Shown piece after piece: positions 1 to 8,349 of a stretch of DNA of 64,000 nucleotides. Below the pieces are notes generated by a model. That model had not been told where the DNA came from. It saw nothing but the letters and a program-made list of their open reading frames with translations, and made no database searches. The translations under genes were made by a program, and so were the position numbers. The DNA is from Deltaproteobacteria bacterium (lineage in GTDB: Bacteria > Myxococcota_A > UBA796 > GCA-2862545). Each line of letters opens with the position of its first letter. Position 1 is the first letter of the stretch. Where the stretch lies: contig SBGP01000029.1 of NCBI GenBank assembly GCA_006226595.1, positions 60,951-124,950 on the forward strand. The letters are read 5' to 3'.

Positions 1-53
1 AGGATGAGCGCGAACTCGACGGCGCTGGCGCCGCGGCGGGACAGGCGGGTCAT
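1..53 (-). CDS. TadE-like pilus protein, N-terminus only
   Basis: Only the first 17 codons are inside the window. They read MTRLSRRGASAVEFALI, the basic segment followed by AVEFAL that opens the transmembrane helix of TadE/TadF-type minor pilins. The start ATG is at 53-51 and is preceded by GGAG a few bases upstream. It lies 14 bp downstream of the vWA gene on the same strand, so it is probably the third gene of a Tad-like cluster. The rest lies beyond base 1. Confidence 0.7.
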   Translation of the reverse strand, partial: MTRLSRRGASAVEFALI

Positions 54-67
54 GGCGGTCTCCGGAC

Positions 68-1228
68 CTAGAAGATCAGCGTGGCGTCGCCACGGGTGTA
101 CTCGAGGCAGACGTCGGTGAAGGCGTCGGCGATCTCGCTCGACACGAGGGCCTCGTGGTGCGAGCCGCCGCCGGCGCGCACGCTGTCCTCGAGGAAGGCC
201 GAGCCACGCCAGTTGCGGCCATAGAACACGGTGTACGTGTCGACGGCGCGGTCCTCGGCGGTGTCGCGGGCGCGCTCGGCCCAGTCGACGAGCGTGCTGT
301 AGCGGATGGTCCGGCCCCCGCGGGTCTCGGCGCAGCGGTCCACCAGCGGGAAGAGGATGTTGCCGCGGGCGTAGTCGCGCATGAAGCTGCGGTTGCAGAT
401 CGCCGGCTCGGGCGTGGGCTCGCCATCCGACATGAGCATGATCACCTGGCCGACGTCCTCGGGGGTGTCCGCGTCCTCGAGCACCTTGAGCGCCGCTTCG
501 TACCCGGAGGACGGGTTCGTGCGGGAGCAGGCGGGAGCGCCCCAGTTGCCGCAGCCCGAGATGTTGCGGGCCTTGGTGACCAGGCTGTTGTAGCCGTTGC
601 CGATCTCGGTCATCGGCGCCTGGACGTGGTCCACACCGGTGAAGGTGACGATGGCGGCGCGCGACTCGGGGGCGGCGCGCTCGTACAGGCAGTCGAGCAG
701 GGCCTCGGCGGCCTCGCGCTCGGCGCGGACCTCGCTCGTGCTCATCGAGCTGGTCACGTCGAGGACCATCACGAGGTCGGGAGCGCGTACCGGCAGCGCC
801 AGCCCGGCGCCGGCGACACCCGTGACCTTGACCTCGTGCATGCCGAAGAGCTGCGTGAAGTACAGGGGCACGGTCGCCTCGGTCTCGACGCGCACGGCGT
901 TCGGGCGCACGTTGGTCGCGCGGAAGCGTTCCTGGTCGGCGTCCCACTCACCGGTCTGCACCGAGGTGACGGTCGGGGTGATGCCGTTCATCGCGACCTT
1001 GGCCGCATACGACTCGGCGCGCTGGCGCGCGGTGCCCGGCTGCTCGAGCGCGGTGCTCGCGGCCATCGCGGCGGTGTCGGCGGCGGCCTGGACCTGGATG
1101 CGGGCCACGGCCACGGCACCCCAGTCCACACCCATCGCGGTGAACCCGAGGAGTACGGGAAGCACGAGGGCGAAGGTGAACGCGTAGTTGCCGCGGCGGT
1201 GCTGACGGCGGATCGAGGTCAGTCGCAT
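68..1228 (-). CDS. TadG-like membrane protein with vWA domain
   Basis: 386 aa. A short basic N-terminus leads into one membrane helix (about residues 13-35, YAFTFALVLPVLLGF), as in TadG/Flp-pilus proteins. A pseudopilin-like region follows, then a von Willebrand A domain with a DVTSS MIDAS start (DxTxS) and the later SDGEPT strand. Several cysteines in the C-terminal half suggest an extracytoplasmic location. The ATG at 1228 was chosen because it opens the membrane segment and overlaps the TadE stop by 10 bp; a longer frame upstream reads as low-complexity Arg/Gly-rich sequence. The family acts in assembly or adhesion of Flp/Tad pili; the exact role here is inferred. Confidence 0.8.
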   Translation of the reverse strand: MRLTSIRRQHRRGNYAFTFALVLPVLLGFTAMGVDWGAVAVARIQVQAAADTAAMAASTALEQPGTARQRAESYAAKVAMNGITPTVTSVQTGEWDADQERFRATNVRPNAVRVETEATVPLYFTQLFGMHEVKVTGVAGAGLALPVRAPDLVMVLDVTSSMSTSEVRAEREAAEALLDCLYERAAPESRAAIVTFTGVDHVQAPMTEIGNGYNSLVTKARNISGCGNWGAPACSRTNPSSGYEAALKVLEDADTPEDVGQVIMLMSDGEPTPEPAICNRSFMRDYARGNILFPLVDRCAETRGGRTIRYSTLVDWAERARDTAEDRAVDTYTVFYGRNWRGSAFLEDSVRAGGGSHHEALVSSEIADAFTDVCLEYTRGDATLIF

Positions 1229-1719
1229 AGGGTCACCTGCTGCGCGGGGGTGGAAGTGCGGACCACGTAGGTCTCGGGCGTCGAGAACAGGCCCACGAGC
1301 GGCGTGTGCGGAATCGCCGCCTCGAGCACCAGGGAGCAGTGGCCGTCCATCTGGACGAGGGTCGTCTCGATGTCCGTACGCTCGAGGTCGATGCCCAGCG
1401 CCTCGAGGGTGTCCTCGGCGTCCGCGTCGGCCTGCTGGAGACACGCACTGCAGCCCCCGACCTCGCGCTCACGGTCACTCGGCGTCTGCAGCGAGCCCCA
1501 GCGCAGCGAGTGGTGCAGCTCCGCGTTCACCTGGAACTGCGTGAAGAAGAGCATGCCGTAGTCGAACGTGCCGGCGAGCAGCGTCACGAACACCGGAAAC
1601 ACGAGCGCGAACTCGACCGCTTCGGCACCGCGACGATGGCGGCGGGAGCGCGCACGCATCCACGCCTGGGCGGCGGCCCGGCGCATAGGCGCGAGGGCCC
1701 CGTCAGAGGGGAGAGACAT
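1219..1719 (-). CDS. TadE-family minor pilin-like protein
   Basis: 166 aa. A basic N-terminus (RARSRRHRRGAEAVEFALVF) runs into one hydrophobic helix at about residues 35-58, the TadE signature, followed by an extracytoplasmic domain of about 100 residues with Cys pairs. TadE-like proteins are processed prepilins that help assemble Flp pili. It is first in a three-gene set with the vWA protein and a second TadE-like protein. No prepilin peptidase or TadA ATPase is in the window, so the rest of the machinery must lie elsewhere or downstream. An internal ATG 11 codons in is an alternative start. Confidence 0.8.
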   Translation of the reverse strand: MSLPSDGALAPMRRAAAQAWMRARSRRHRRGAEAVEFALVFPVFVTLLAGTFDYGMLFFTQFQVNAELHHSLRWGSLQTPSDREREVGGCSACLQQADADAEDTLEALGIDLERTDIETTLVQMDGHCSLVLEAAIPHTPLVGLFSTPETYVVRTSTPAQQVTLCD

Positions 1720-1750
1720 AGAGACACCCGAAAGAAAGAGTGGGTGACGC

Positions 1751-1760
1751 GGATATAGCA
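1751..1760 (-). promoter_or_regulatory. Candidate extended -10 for the TadE cluster
   Basis: On the minus strand this reads TGCTATATCC, an extended -10 (TGnTATATC) about 30 bp upstream of the TadE-like ATG, in an AT-rich patch that stands out from its surroundings. No convincing -35 is seen, as expected for extended -10 promoters. Inference only. Confidence 0.4.
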
Positions 1761-1850
1761 GGAAACTTTTCCAAGACGGGAGAAAAATTTCCGTCGGATG
1801 GTCTGAGTCCGCTCATGTGGCGGATTCGCCAAGTTGGAAAACGGTTGTCT

Positions 1851-1893
1851 CAAAAAGCGATCCCCGCGGCGCCGGGGTGGCGCGCGCGGGGAT
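1851..1893 (-). terminator. Rho-independent terminator of the MopE-repeat gene
   Basis: Reading the minus strand downstream of the gene ending at 1913, arms ATCCCCGCG (1893-1885) and CGCGGGGAT (1868-1860) enclose a GC-rich inner stem (GCGCC/GGCGC). They are followed by CGCTTTTTG. Strong stem plus T-run, correctly placed. Confidence 0.85.
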
Positions 1894-1912
1894 TTCGTCG
1901 TCGAGAGGGGAG

Positions 1913-4900
1913 CTACGGGCAGCTATCGGCCGCCACGCAGCTGGTCGCATCGCAGGTCGTCGCCAGGTTGTTGGTGCTGTCGTACCAGTCCCGCGTGCCG
2001 TTCGAGAACATCACCGTGCCACGTCCGGTGTCGCTGCAGGCCATCGGCCCGCCCTGGGCGTGCGACTCGTCAGGGACGTTGGTCATGTCGGTCGCGGTGA
2101 ACGACACGGTGCCGCCAGTACCCATGCGCACGGCGTAGCGCGCGCTGTCCTGGAAGCTCGTGTTGGTGACGGTCAGCTCGCCGAGCGTGTGCACGCCGAT
2201 GCCCGAGTGGCCGCGCGGTCGGATCTGTGAGTAGCTGATCGACGCCGTTCCCTCGTTGTAGATGGATGCCGTCCACGGGAGTCGGACTGCGTCGGCGAGC
2301 GACACGCGGCTCTGCATGTCCGAGGCATTCACCGTCAGGTCACCGTTCGGACCAATCCACAGGTCGCTGCCCGTGGTCTCGATCCCGCTACCGCTGGGAA
2401 GGTAGGCGGTGAGCCCGTTGTCGTAGATCAGGCCGTAGTCGATGATCAGCACGCCGTCGGTGTAGATGGCGCCACCGTTGAGCACGATGGCGTTCACGCC
2501 GTCGATGGTCCGCGTGTTGTTGTTGTTGTTCATCTGGGCGTTGAACATCGTGATCTTCGACCCGGTGGCTCCCTCGATCACGCCGCCGTTGGTGTTGTTG
2601 TCCAGGGTGTGGCTCGTCGGGTTGTTGCCCGTGGCGGTGAGCGAGTCGAGGTAGACCTCGCCCTCCACGTACAGCGGGGTGGGACCGGCTGTGTCGCGGA
2701 TGGTCATGTACGAGCCGCTCATGTAGCCGCTGGTGCCGACCTCGATGCGCGGATGGCGCGTGGGGCCCCCGTCGGGGACGGTCATCGCGAGGTCCACCGA
2801 GTACGCCGTCCAGCTGCCGTCGACGATCGCGCGGCCCTGGAGCTCGAGCTGGTTCGGGGTGGTCACCACCGAGCCGCTCTCGAGGGTGAGTGTGCCTCCG
2901 AGGGCGAGGTTGTCGAGCACGCCCCCGGTGCGGTTCGCCTTCCAGGTGAGGTCGCCGAGGTCGTTCTCGGCCATCCCGTTGACCGCGTGCACTGTCACGT
3001 CGTCACTGTCGATGATGGCGCTCGCACGCTCGTCCGAACACCAGCGCAGCTCGCCGGGCTCGTCGATGGTCAGCGTGGACACGGCGTCGGTGAGCAGGTA
3101 CGCGCCGCCATCCGCGGGAATGAACGCCGGGCGGGGGCTGCCCTCGTCGGTGTTCGCGTCGCAGTCGGTGTTCAGGCCGTCGCAGAACTCGGGCGCGCCC
3201 GGGTAGACCTGGTCAGCAGCAAACACCGTGTCGTCGGTGGGGTCGTCGTCACAGTCGTCCGTGCGCCCGCCACTCGCGAAGGCGTTGTACGCGGTTGGCA
3301 CGTAGCCATCGCGGTCCTGGTCGTAGTCGTTGTTGGCGGCGCAGTCCGCGTCGACGCCGTCGTACCAGGCATCCGGAGCGCCGGGGTAGATGTCGGCGGC
3401 GGTGATGCCCGCGCTGATGGCCTCGGCGCTGAGGTCGGCGTCGGTGTCGACACAGTCGTCGTTGCTATCGCAGGTGTTGAAGCCGTCGCCGTCGACGTCG
3501 GTGTAGTTCCGAGCCGCGTCCGCGTCGTCGCAGTCGAGGGGCGTGGTGCGGTTTCGCACCCATCCGGCGCCCGGGTCGCAGTCGTTGCGCGACACGTTGG
3601 TGGACCACCCGTCCTCGTCCTGATCCCGGTACCAGCTGCGGTCCGGGTTCTCGTCGATGCGGTTGTCACAGTCCTGGTCGTCGCCGTCGCACACGTCGCC
3701 GGCGCTGTTGCCGGGGTAGCAGTCCGCACCGCAGCCGAGCGGGTCGTCGTCGCAGTCGCCGTCACAGGTGGCGTGGCCGTCCTGGTCGTCGTCGTCGTGG
3801 TTCAGCGTCGCGTCGCCGTCGTCGCAGTCCGTCGGCGTGGAGCGCGTCTGGGTCCACCGCGCGCCGGGCGACGAGCAGGAGGCGGTGCTCGCCGAGGTCG
3901 TCCACCCGTCCTGGTCGTCGTCTTCGTACCAGTCCGGCGGGTCCTCGTCGGTCGCGCCGTCGCAGTCGTTGTTCTCGCCGTCACAGCCGTCGACGCTCAG
4001 GCTCGGGGAGCAGGCGGCGCCGCAAGCGTTCGGGTCGTCGTCACAGTCGCCGGCGCAGGTGGAGACGCCGTCGCCGTCGTCGTCGTCGTGGTTCTGGGTC
4101 GCGTCGCTGTCGTCGCAGTCGACCTGGCTCGACAGCCGCGTCGTGTAGTTCTGGCCGGGGCTGTTGCACTGGGCGACGCCACTCGTGCTCTCGACCCACG
4201 TGTCTCCGTCGGTGTCGAGGTACCAGATGGTCGACCCGGGGTTCTCGTCGATCTGCTGGTCGCAGTCGTTGTCGTAGCCGCCGCAGCCGTCGGTGGTGTT
4301 GTTCGTGTTGCACGCGTCGCCACACGCGTTCGGGTCGTCGTCGCAGTCGCCGGCGCAGGTGGTCTCGCCGTCGCCGTCGTCGTCGCGCGTGTTCGCGTCC
4401 GGGTCGTTGTCGTCGCAGTCCGGGACGGCACTGGCTCCGGCCCGGTAGGTGGCGCCGGGGGAGGCACACTGCACGGTCGCGTTGCCGACCGTGGACTCGT
4501 CCTGGTCGGCGTCGAGGTACCAGGAGATGTCCGGGTCTTCGTCGGTCTGGTTGTCGCAGTCGTTGTCGTAGTCGTCACAGCCGTCGGTGGTCAGGTCCGG
4601 AGAGCAGGCGCTGCCGCAGGCGGCCGGGTCGTCGTCGCAGTCGCCGTCACAGCTGGTCACTCCGTCGCTGTCGGCATCGTCGTGGTTCTGCGTCGCGTCC
4701 TCGTCGTCGCAGTCCGGCGTGGTGGGCGCCACCGGCCACCAGCCGCCGTCGGGAGCCTGGCCGTCCGCGCACGCGGAGGTCGTCGGCTCGTCGCAGGAGG
4801 ACACGCCGGTCGCCGCGTACTCGCCGTCGCCGTCGCAGTCCGCGTACCAGGTTCGGCCGTCGTCCTCGCCGATGGTCCCGTCGCAGTCCGCATCGGTGTC

Positions 4901-5449
4901 GTCGCAGGTATCGCTGGCGGTGTTGCCCGGGAAGCAGTCCGCGCCGCAGCCGCTCGGGTCGTCGTCGCAGTCGCCGTCGCAGGTGCTCACGCCGTCGCTG
5001 TCGGCATCGTCGTGGTTCTGGGTCGCGTCCTCGTCGTCGCAGTCGGCCGTGCTCGGCGCCGTCGACGTGTAGCCGCCGTCCGGGGCCTGCCCGTCGGCGC
5101 ACGGGGACACCACGTTGGACTCGCCGCAGCCGGTGACCGCCACGGCGGAGAACTCGCCGTCGCCGTCGCAGTCGGCGTAGTAGGTCTCGCCCTCGTCCTC
5201 GTCGTAGAGCCCGTCGCAGTCGTTGTCGTACCCGTCGCAGTTGTCGGGAGCGGTGTTGCCCGGGAAGCAGTCCTCACCACATTCCGACGGGTCGTCGTCA
5301 CAGTCCTCGCCAGCGGGGGAGCCATCGCCGTCGAGATCGGTCACGACCTCGCCGGTGTCCGTGTCGGACGTGTTGTCCGTGTCCGCACCGGTGTCGTCCT
5401 TCTTGCACGCTGCAAGGGACAGAATCGCCAAGAGAAGCGCCGTACGCAT
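1913..5449 (-). CDS. Large MopE-repeat metal-binding lipoprotein with beta-helix-like C-terminus
   Basis: 1178 aa. The lipobox LSLAAC puts the lipidated Cys at residue 15, followed by an Asp/Thr-rich tether, so the protein is surface or periplasm anchored. Residues about 38-768 hold six long repeats of about 80-90 residues with the core GDCDDDP, cysteines and DxDxDG-like calcium loops (the MopE/putative metal-binding motif family), then more degenerate copies. Residues about 775-1178 are rich in short beta-strand patterns (LTLESGS, IVLNGGAIY), resembling a right-handed beta-helix. GGAGG precedes the ATG. It is monocistronic: its own -10 candidate and a strong terminator. Likely a calcium- or metal-binding surface protein; ligand and partner are unknown. 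Confidence 0.85.
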   Translation of the reverse strand: MRTALLLAILSLAACKKDDTGADTDNTSDTDTGEVVTDLDGDGSPAGEDCDDDPSECGEDCFPGNTAPDNCDGYDNDCDGLYDEDEGETYYADCDGDGEFSAVAVTGCGESNVVSPCADGQAPDGGYTSTAPSTADCDDEDATQNHDDADSDGVSTCDGDCDDDPSGCGADCFPGNTASDTCDDTDADCDGTIGEDDGRTWYADCDGDGEYAATGVSSCDEPTTSACADGQAPDGGWWPVAPTTPDCDDEDATQNHDDADSDGVTSCDGDCDDDPAACGSACSPDLTTDGCDDYDNDCDNQTDEDPDISWYLDADQDESTVGNATVQCASPGATYRAGASAVPDCDDNDPDANTRDDDGDGETTCAGDCDDDPNACGDACNTNNTTDGCGGYDNDCDQQIDENPGSTIWYLDTDGDTWVESTSGVAQCNSPGQNYTTRLSSQVDCDDSDATQNHDDDDGDGVSTCAGDCDDDPNACGAACSPSLSVDGCDGENNDCDGATDEDPPDWYEDDDQDGWTTSASTASCSSPGARWTQTRSTPTDCDDGDATLNHDDDDQDGHATCDGDCDDDPLGCGADCYPGNSAGDVCDGDDQDCDNRIDENPDRSWYRDQDEDGWSTNVSRNDCDPGAGWVRNRTTPLDCDDADAARNYTDVDGDGFNTCDSNDDCVDTDADLSAEAISAGITAADIYPGAPDAWYDGVDADCAANNDYDQDRDGYVPTAYNAFASGGRTDDCDDDPTDDTVFAADQVYPGAPEFCDGLNTDCDANTDEGSPRPAFIPADGGAYLLTDAVSTLTIDEPGELRWCSDERASAIIDSDDVTVHAVNGMAENDLGDLTWKANRTGGVLDNLALGGTLTLESGSVVTTPNQLELQGRAIVDGSWTAYSVDLAMTVPDGGPTRHPRIEVGTSGYMSGSYMTIRDTAGPTPLYVEGEVYLDSLTATGNNPTSHTLDNNTNGGVIEGATGSKITMFNAQMNNNNNTRTIDGVNAIVLNGGAIYTDGVLIIDYGLIYDNGLTAYLPSGSGIETTGSDLWIGPNGDLTVNASDMQSRVSLADAVRLPWTASIYNEGTASISYSQIRPRGHSGIGVHTLGELTVTNTSFQDSARYAVRMGTGGTVSFTATDMTNVPDESHAQGGPMACSDTGRGTVMFSNGTRDWYDSTNNLATTCDATSCVAADSCP
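3145..5338 (-). repeat. Tandem GDCDDDP-type coding repeats
   Basis: About 2.2 kb inside the lipoprotein gene repeats a unit of roughly 250-270 bp. Each unit encodes an Asp-rich calcium-loop stretch, a GDCDDDP box with nearby Cys residues, and a short aromatic Trp/Tyr strand. Six units are well conserved; the end nearest 3145 is degenerate. Recurrent GTCGTCGTCGCAGTC-like runs on the plus strand make this segment prone to recombination and misassembly. Confidence 0.8.
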
Positions 5450-5487
5450 GCCACCTCCGGGTCGCCGACCCGCAAACCTCTAGCGAG

Positions 5488-5493
5488 ACTATA
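5488..5493 (-). promoter_or_regulatory. Candidate -10 for the MopE-repeat gene
   Basis: TATAGT on the minus strand, 38 bp upstream of the ATG at 5449, five of six matches to the sigma-70 -10. The -35 is weak. It lies in a 132-bp divergent intergenic region. Confidence 0.4.
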
Positions 5494-5527
5494 GACGCGG
5501 GTCCAACGCGTCCGCCCGTCAGCCTCG

Positions 5528-5556
5528 TTGACACGCGTCACCCGATCGCTCACATT
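5528..5556 (+). promoter_or_regulatory. Candidate sigma-70 promoter for the phospholipase C-like gene
   Basis: A perfect -35 TTGACA at 5528-5533, a 17-bp spacer, then CACATT at 5551-5556 as a weak -10. The predicted start is about 20 bp before the ATG at 5582. Confidence 0.45.
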
Positions 5557-5581
5557 GCCGACGTGCTTCGCGGAGGGCGAG

Positions 5582-6889
5582 ATGGCGGTGAGAACGGGAG
5601 CGATGGCGGTTCTGCTCGGGGCGCTGGCACTGCCGCTTCCCGCGGGAGCGCATGGGCTGTGGGGCCACATCCACGTCACCGGCTGGGCCGTCGAGAACAT
5701 GCCCGATGACGACCTGCGCGCCTTCCTCTACGACGACCCCGAGGTGTTCAACGCCCTGCTCTTCGGCGCCGTGTTCGCCGACTCCGGGTACTCCCGGGAC
5801 GAGGCGGGCTCACGGGCCTACTCCGAGCACGCGCACTGGGAGCCCTTCGTGGAGGACTACGTCCAGTGGATCCTCGAGAACGACCCTCCGCCGTGGAATA
5901 CGCTCGAGTCCAAGAAGCGCGTGGCCTTCCTGCTCGGTTGTGCGTCGCACGGCATGCAGGACTCGATCTTCGACTCCCTGTTCCTGAGCGAGGTCGAGGA
6001 GCGCGATGGCGCCGGCCAGGACGCCACCGACCCGGGTACGGACGGCTTCCTCGTCGCGGATGGGCACGTGCGCTTCATTCCCGAGGAAGACGTGCCGATG
6101 GACACGTTGCTCGAGCTGTTCGCGGACGTGAGCCCCGACATCACCCGCGAGGTCATCGATGCGGGGGTGGGACTGACCACGGCCGCCTACATCAACGAGG
6201 AGATCGGCCTCGGCGTCGCCGAGACCTTTGCCGAGCGCTACGCGGACGTCATGCCCTGGGGGCGCGAGCACTACCTGGACCCCGAGGTGCCGGGCAGCCT
6301 ACGCGCCGAGATCTACCCGACCATGCGCTACCAGCAGGCGCTGTGGAAGCGGCTGCACGACGGCCTGGCTCCCGACGACGTCACCGTGTTCGCGTATCCG
6401 GACCAGCCGCGACGTCTGCGCTCGGGCACGGCGGGCACGGTGGCCTCGTGGGTGACCCTTGTGTTCGGGGAGGGGGTTCGCTTCGAGGGCGACCTCGTCG
6501 AGCTGTTCGACGACGCGGGGGCATCGGTCCCGTTCACCTTGTCCAACACGCGGTGGGGCGCGACCCACACCCGGCTCGTGCGTATTCGTCCCGACGAAGA
6601 TCTGGTGCCTGGCGGGTGGTACACCGCGCGCTTGCGCGCCGGGGTCGAGCTGATCGATGGCGGGGTGTCGTCCGAGAGCTGGGAGGTGCGCTTCCAGGTG
6701 GCGTGCGACACGGCGGACGACCCCGCGTGTCCCGAGCTGGGCGAGGTCGACGTGCCGTGGATCGACGGCATCCCCGAGCCCGAGCCCGAAGTCGAGGAGG
6801 AGACGGGCTGCGGCTGCGCGACGACCGGGTCCGCGGGGTGGATGCCGCTCGTGGCCCTGCCGCTGTGGTGGCGTCGCCGTCGCGACTAG
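5582..6889 (+). CDS. Secreted zinc phospholipase C-like protein with MYXO-CTERM-like tail
   Basis: 435 aa. A signal peptide ends near AGA-HG (residue 23/24). The mature N-terminus HGLWGHIHVTGWA and later histidines and acids (HAHW near 84, ASHGMQD near 122-127) match the zinc-dependent phospholipase C/S1-P1 fold, in which His and Asp residues bind three zinc ions. Residues about 260-380 look like an Ig-like strand domain. The C-terminus has GCGCATTG, a hydrophobic stretch and RRRRD, the MYXO-CTERM arrangement that directs anchoring and processing at the cell surface. The ATG at 5582 has GGAGGG just upstream. The stop codon interlocks with that of the convergent creatininase gene (CTAG). Substrate is unknown; weak overall similarity is possible. 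Confidence 0.75.
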   Translation: MAVRTGAMAVLLGALALPLPAGAHGLWGHIHVTGWAVENMPDDDLRAFLYDDPEVFNALLFGAVFADSGYSRDEAGSRAYSEHAHWEPFVEDYVQWILENDPPPWNTLESKKRVAFLLGCASHGMQDSIFDSLFLSEVEERDGAGQDATDPGTDGFLVADGHVRFIPEEDVPMDTLLELFADVSPDITREVIDAGVGLTTAAYINEEIGLGVAETFAERYADVMPWGREHYLDPEVPGSLRAEIYPTMRYQQALWKRLHDGLAPDDVTVFAYPDQPRRLRSGTAGTVASWVTLVFGEGVRFEGDLVELFDDAGASVPFTLSNTRWGATHTRLVRIRPDEDLVPGGWYTARLRAGVELIDGGVSSESWEVRFQVACDTADDPACPELGEVDVPWIDGIPEPEPEVEEETGCGCATTGSAGWMPLVALPLWWRRRRD

Positions 6890-7692
6890 GGCGCGTCCCG
6901 CAGGGCGCGGATCTGCGTCACTGCCGCGCGAACCTTGCGGTCGAAGCCCTCGGCGCCGTAGGCGGCGCTCGCCCGGGTGGGGTCGCCGGTGACCCCGTTC
7001 CCGTCGAGGCCCGTGCCTGGCGCGAGTGCGTCCGTGCGCACGTGCTCGGGGGCGACGTGGAGGAGGACCGAGGTGTCGGCGATGCCTGCGTGGGTGCCGA
7101 TGCGGGTGGCGCCTTGCTCCTTGAGCCACGGCACGAAGCCCTCGTTCGTGTAGTAGTCGCCCGCGAAGTGCACGCGCGTCGGGTCTGCGGCCCACTCGGC
7201 GTTCAGGCGAGCGGCGACCGTCTCCAGTGGTGCCTGGTTTCCGCCGCTGTCGCCGAGGAGCACGATGTCGGTGAATCCGTGGACCCGAAGGCTGCGGGCC
7301 GCGTGCTCGACGACGGCGCCGAAGACGTCGGGGGGCACGGTGAGTGTACCGGCGAAGCGCATGTGGCCCGTCGGCGGATCGAGCTCCCCCTCCGGTACGT
7401 AGGAGAGGGTGGGAGCGACCAGCGCGTCGCCGAGCTCGACGGCGATGGCTTCGGCGGCGGCCTCCACGATGTAGCGGTGCTTGCCCAGCGCCATGTGCGG
7501 GCCGTTCTGCTCCGTGCCTCCCGTTGGAATGAGCACGGTCGTCTTGCCGGCGGCGAGGGCGGCGGAGACCTCGACGGTGGTCATCGCTTCGAGGAACACC
7601 TCGACCCGGGGTGCCGAGGCCGGCGGACTGGCGGGCGGGGCCTCGGGTGCAGGAGCACACCCGGGCAGCAGTGCGAGCAGGAGTAGACGCAT
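6886..7692 (-). CDS. Creatininase-family lipoprotein
   Basis: 268 aa. Lipobox LLPGC with Cys at residue 12, then a Pro/Ala linker, so it is lipid-anchored outside the cytoplasm. The body follows the creatininase fold (GTEQNGPHMALGKH, LLGDSGGNQ, GTHAGIADTS). Classical cytoplasmic creatininases bind two metals through the EQH, D, NGHGGN and E positions. Here EQH is EQN, the Asp is His, and NGH is GDS, so the metal site is altered. The family hydrolyses creatinine, related amides or small cyclic compounds; the exported variant's substrate is unknown. It shares overlapping stops with the phospholipase-like gene. No strong Shine-Dalgarno was seen. Confidence 0.8.
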   Translation of the reverse strand: MRLLLLALLPGCAPAPEAPPASPPASAPRVEVFLEAMTTVEVSAALAAGKTTVLIPTGGTEQNGPHMALGKHRYIVEAAAEAIAVELGDALVAPTLSYVPEGELDPPTGHMRFAGTLTVPPDVFGAVVEHAARSLRVHGFTDIVLLGDSGGNQAPLETVAARLNAEWAADPTRVHFAGDYYTNEGFVPWLKEQGATRIGTHAGIADTSVLLHVAPEHVRTDALAPGTGLDGNGVTGDPTRASAAYGAEGFDRKVRAAVTQIRALRDAP

Positions 7693-7724
7693 GCCGAGAG
7701 CATAGAGGCGCGAGGCAAAACAAG

Positions 7725-7750
7725 ACAGCCCACCCCGAGGGGTGGGCTGT
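7725..7750 (-). terminator. Terminator downstream of the protoglobin gene
   Basis: Perfect 12-bp inverted repeat ACAGCCCACCCC / GGGGTGGGCTGT around GA. On the minus strand it is followed by CTTGTTTTGCC, a T-rich tract. It ends the Roadblock-protoglobin transcript. Confidence 0.9.
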
Positions 7751-7774
7751 GTGGCCGAAGCGGTTCGGGTGAAC

Positions 7775-8323
7775 CTACTTCTTGGCGCCGCGCTTGATCA
7801 GGTTCTCGATCAGTCGGCGGCTCATGCCCGTCACGTTGGACATACGGTCGATGCGCTCATCGGCGTAGGCCAGGTTGATGGTCATCAGCGCGAGATCGAG
7901 GATCTTCGCGAGGCTGTCCGAGTGCAGACCGGCGTCGTCATTCGAGCCCATCTCCTCGAACACCGCGAGTCGTCCGAAGGTGCGCAGTGTGCTGGTCACC
8001 GCCTCGACGAACTCGGGGTTGATGTTGTTCACGACGTGGACCTGGCCGATGACGTACTGACGGTCGAAGAACGGCCGCCCGTACTCACCCGCGAACAACT
8101 CGGTCATCCACTGCTTGTGCGTGCTCTTCAGCGCCTCGACGCGCCCCTCGACGATCTTCGCCGTCTTCGGGTAGGCCTGCAGCGAGTCGTAGAACCGGTC
8201 GGTGATCCCCGGTCCGTGCTTCGCGAACACGGGACCGAGGGCCTGCAGCCGGACCTCGTCCTCCGCCGTGAAGCCGATGAACTCCTTCATGTCGTTGTAG
8301 ACCTGGAAGTGTTCGTCGCTCAT
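7775..8323 (-). CDS. Protoglobin-domain protein, single-domain haem sensor
   Basis: 182 aa, all one protoglobin/globin-sensor domain. YVIGQVHVVNNI carries the proximal haem-ligand His (H96) in the motif conserved in globin-coupled sensors. There is no transmitter domain, so it must signal through a partner, or bind, store or scavenge O2, NO or CO. GGAGG precedes the ATG. It is 26 bp downstream of a Roadblock gene and shares its transcript and terminator. Partnership with the Roadblock protein is inferred from that context. Confidence 0.9.
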   Translation of the reverse strand: MSDEHFQVYNDMKEFIGFTAEDEVRLQALGPVFAKHGPGITDRFYDSLQAYPKTAKIVEGRVEALKSTHKQWMTELFAGEYGRPFFDRQYVIGQVHVVNNINPEFVEAVTSTLRTFGRLAVFEEMGSNDDAGLHSDSLAKILDLALMTINLAYADERIDRMSNVTGMSRRLIENLIKRGAKK

Positions 8324-8349
8324 GGTGCCCTCCTTGATCCGTGTTCGGT

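Noticed and set aside
2609..5494. A 961-codon plus-strand frame opposite the MopE-repeat gene
   Set aside because: It is Val/Arg/Ala-rich with no recognisable domain; the minus-strand frame has lipobox, repeats and a terminator. The long frame is a by-product of repetitive GC-rich codons.
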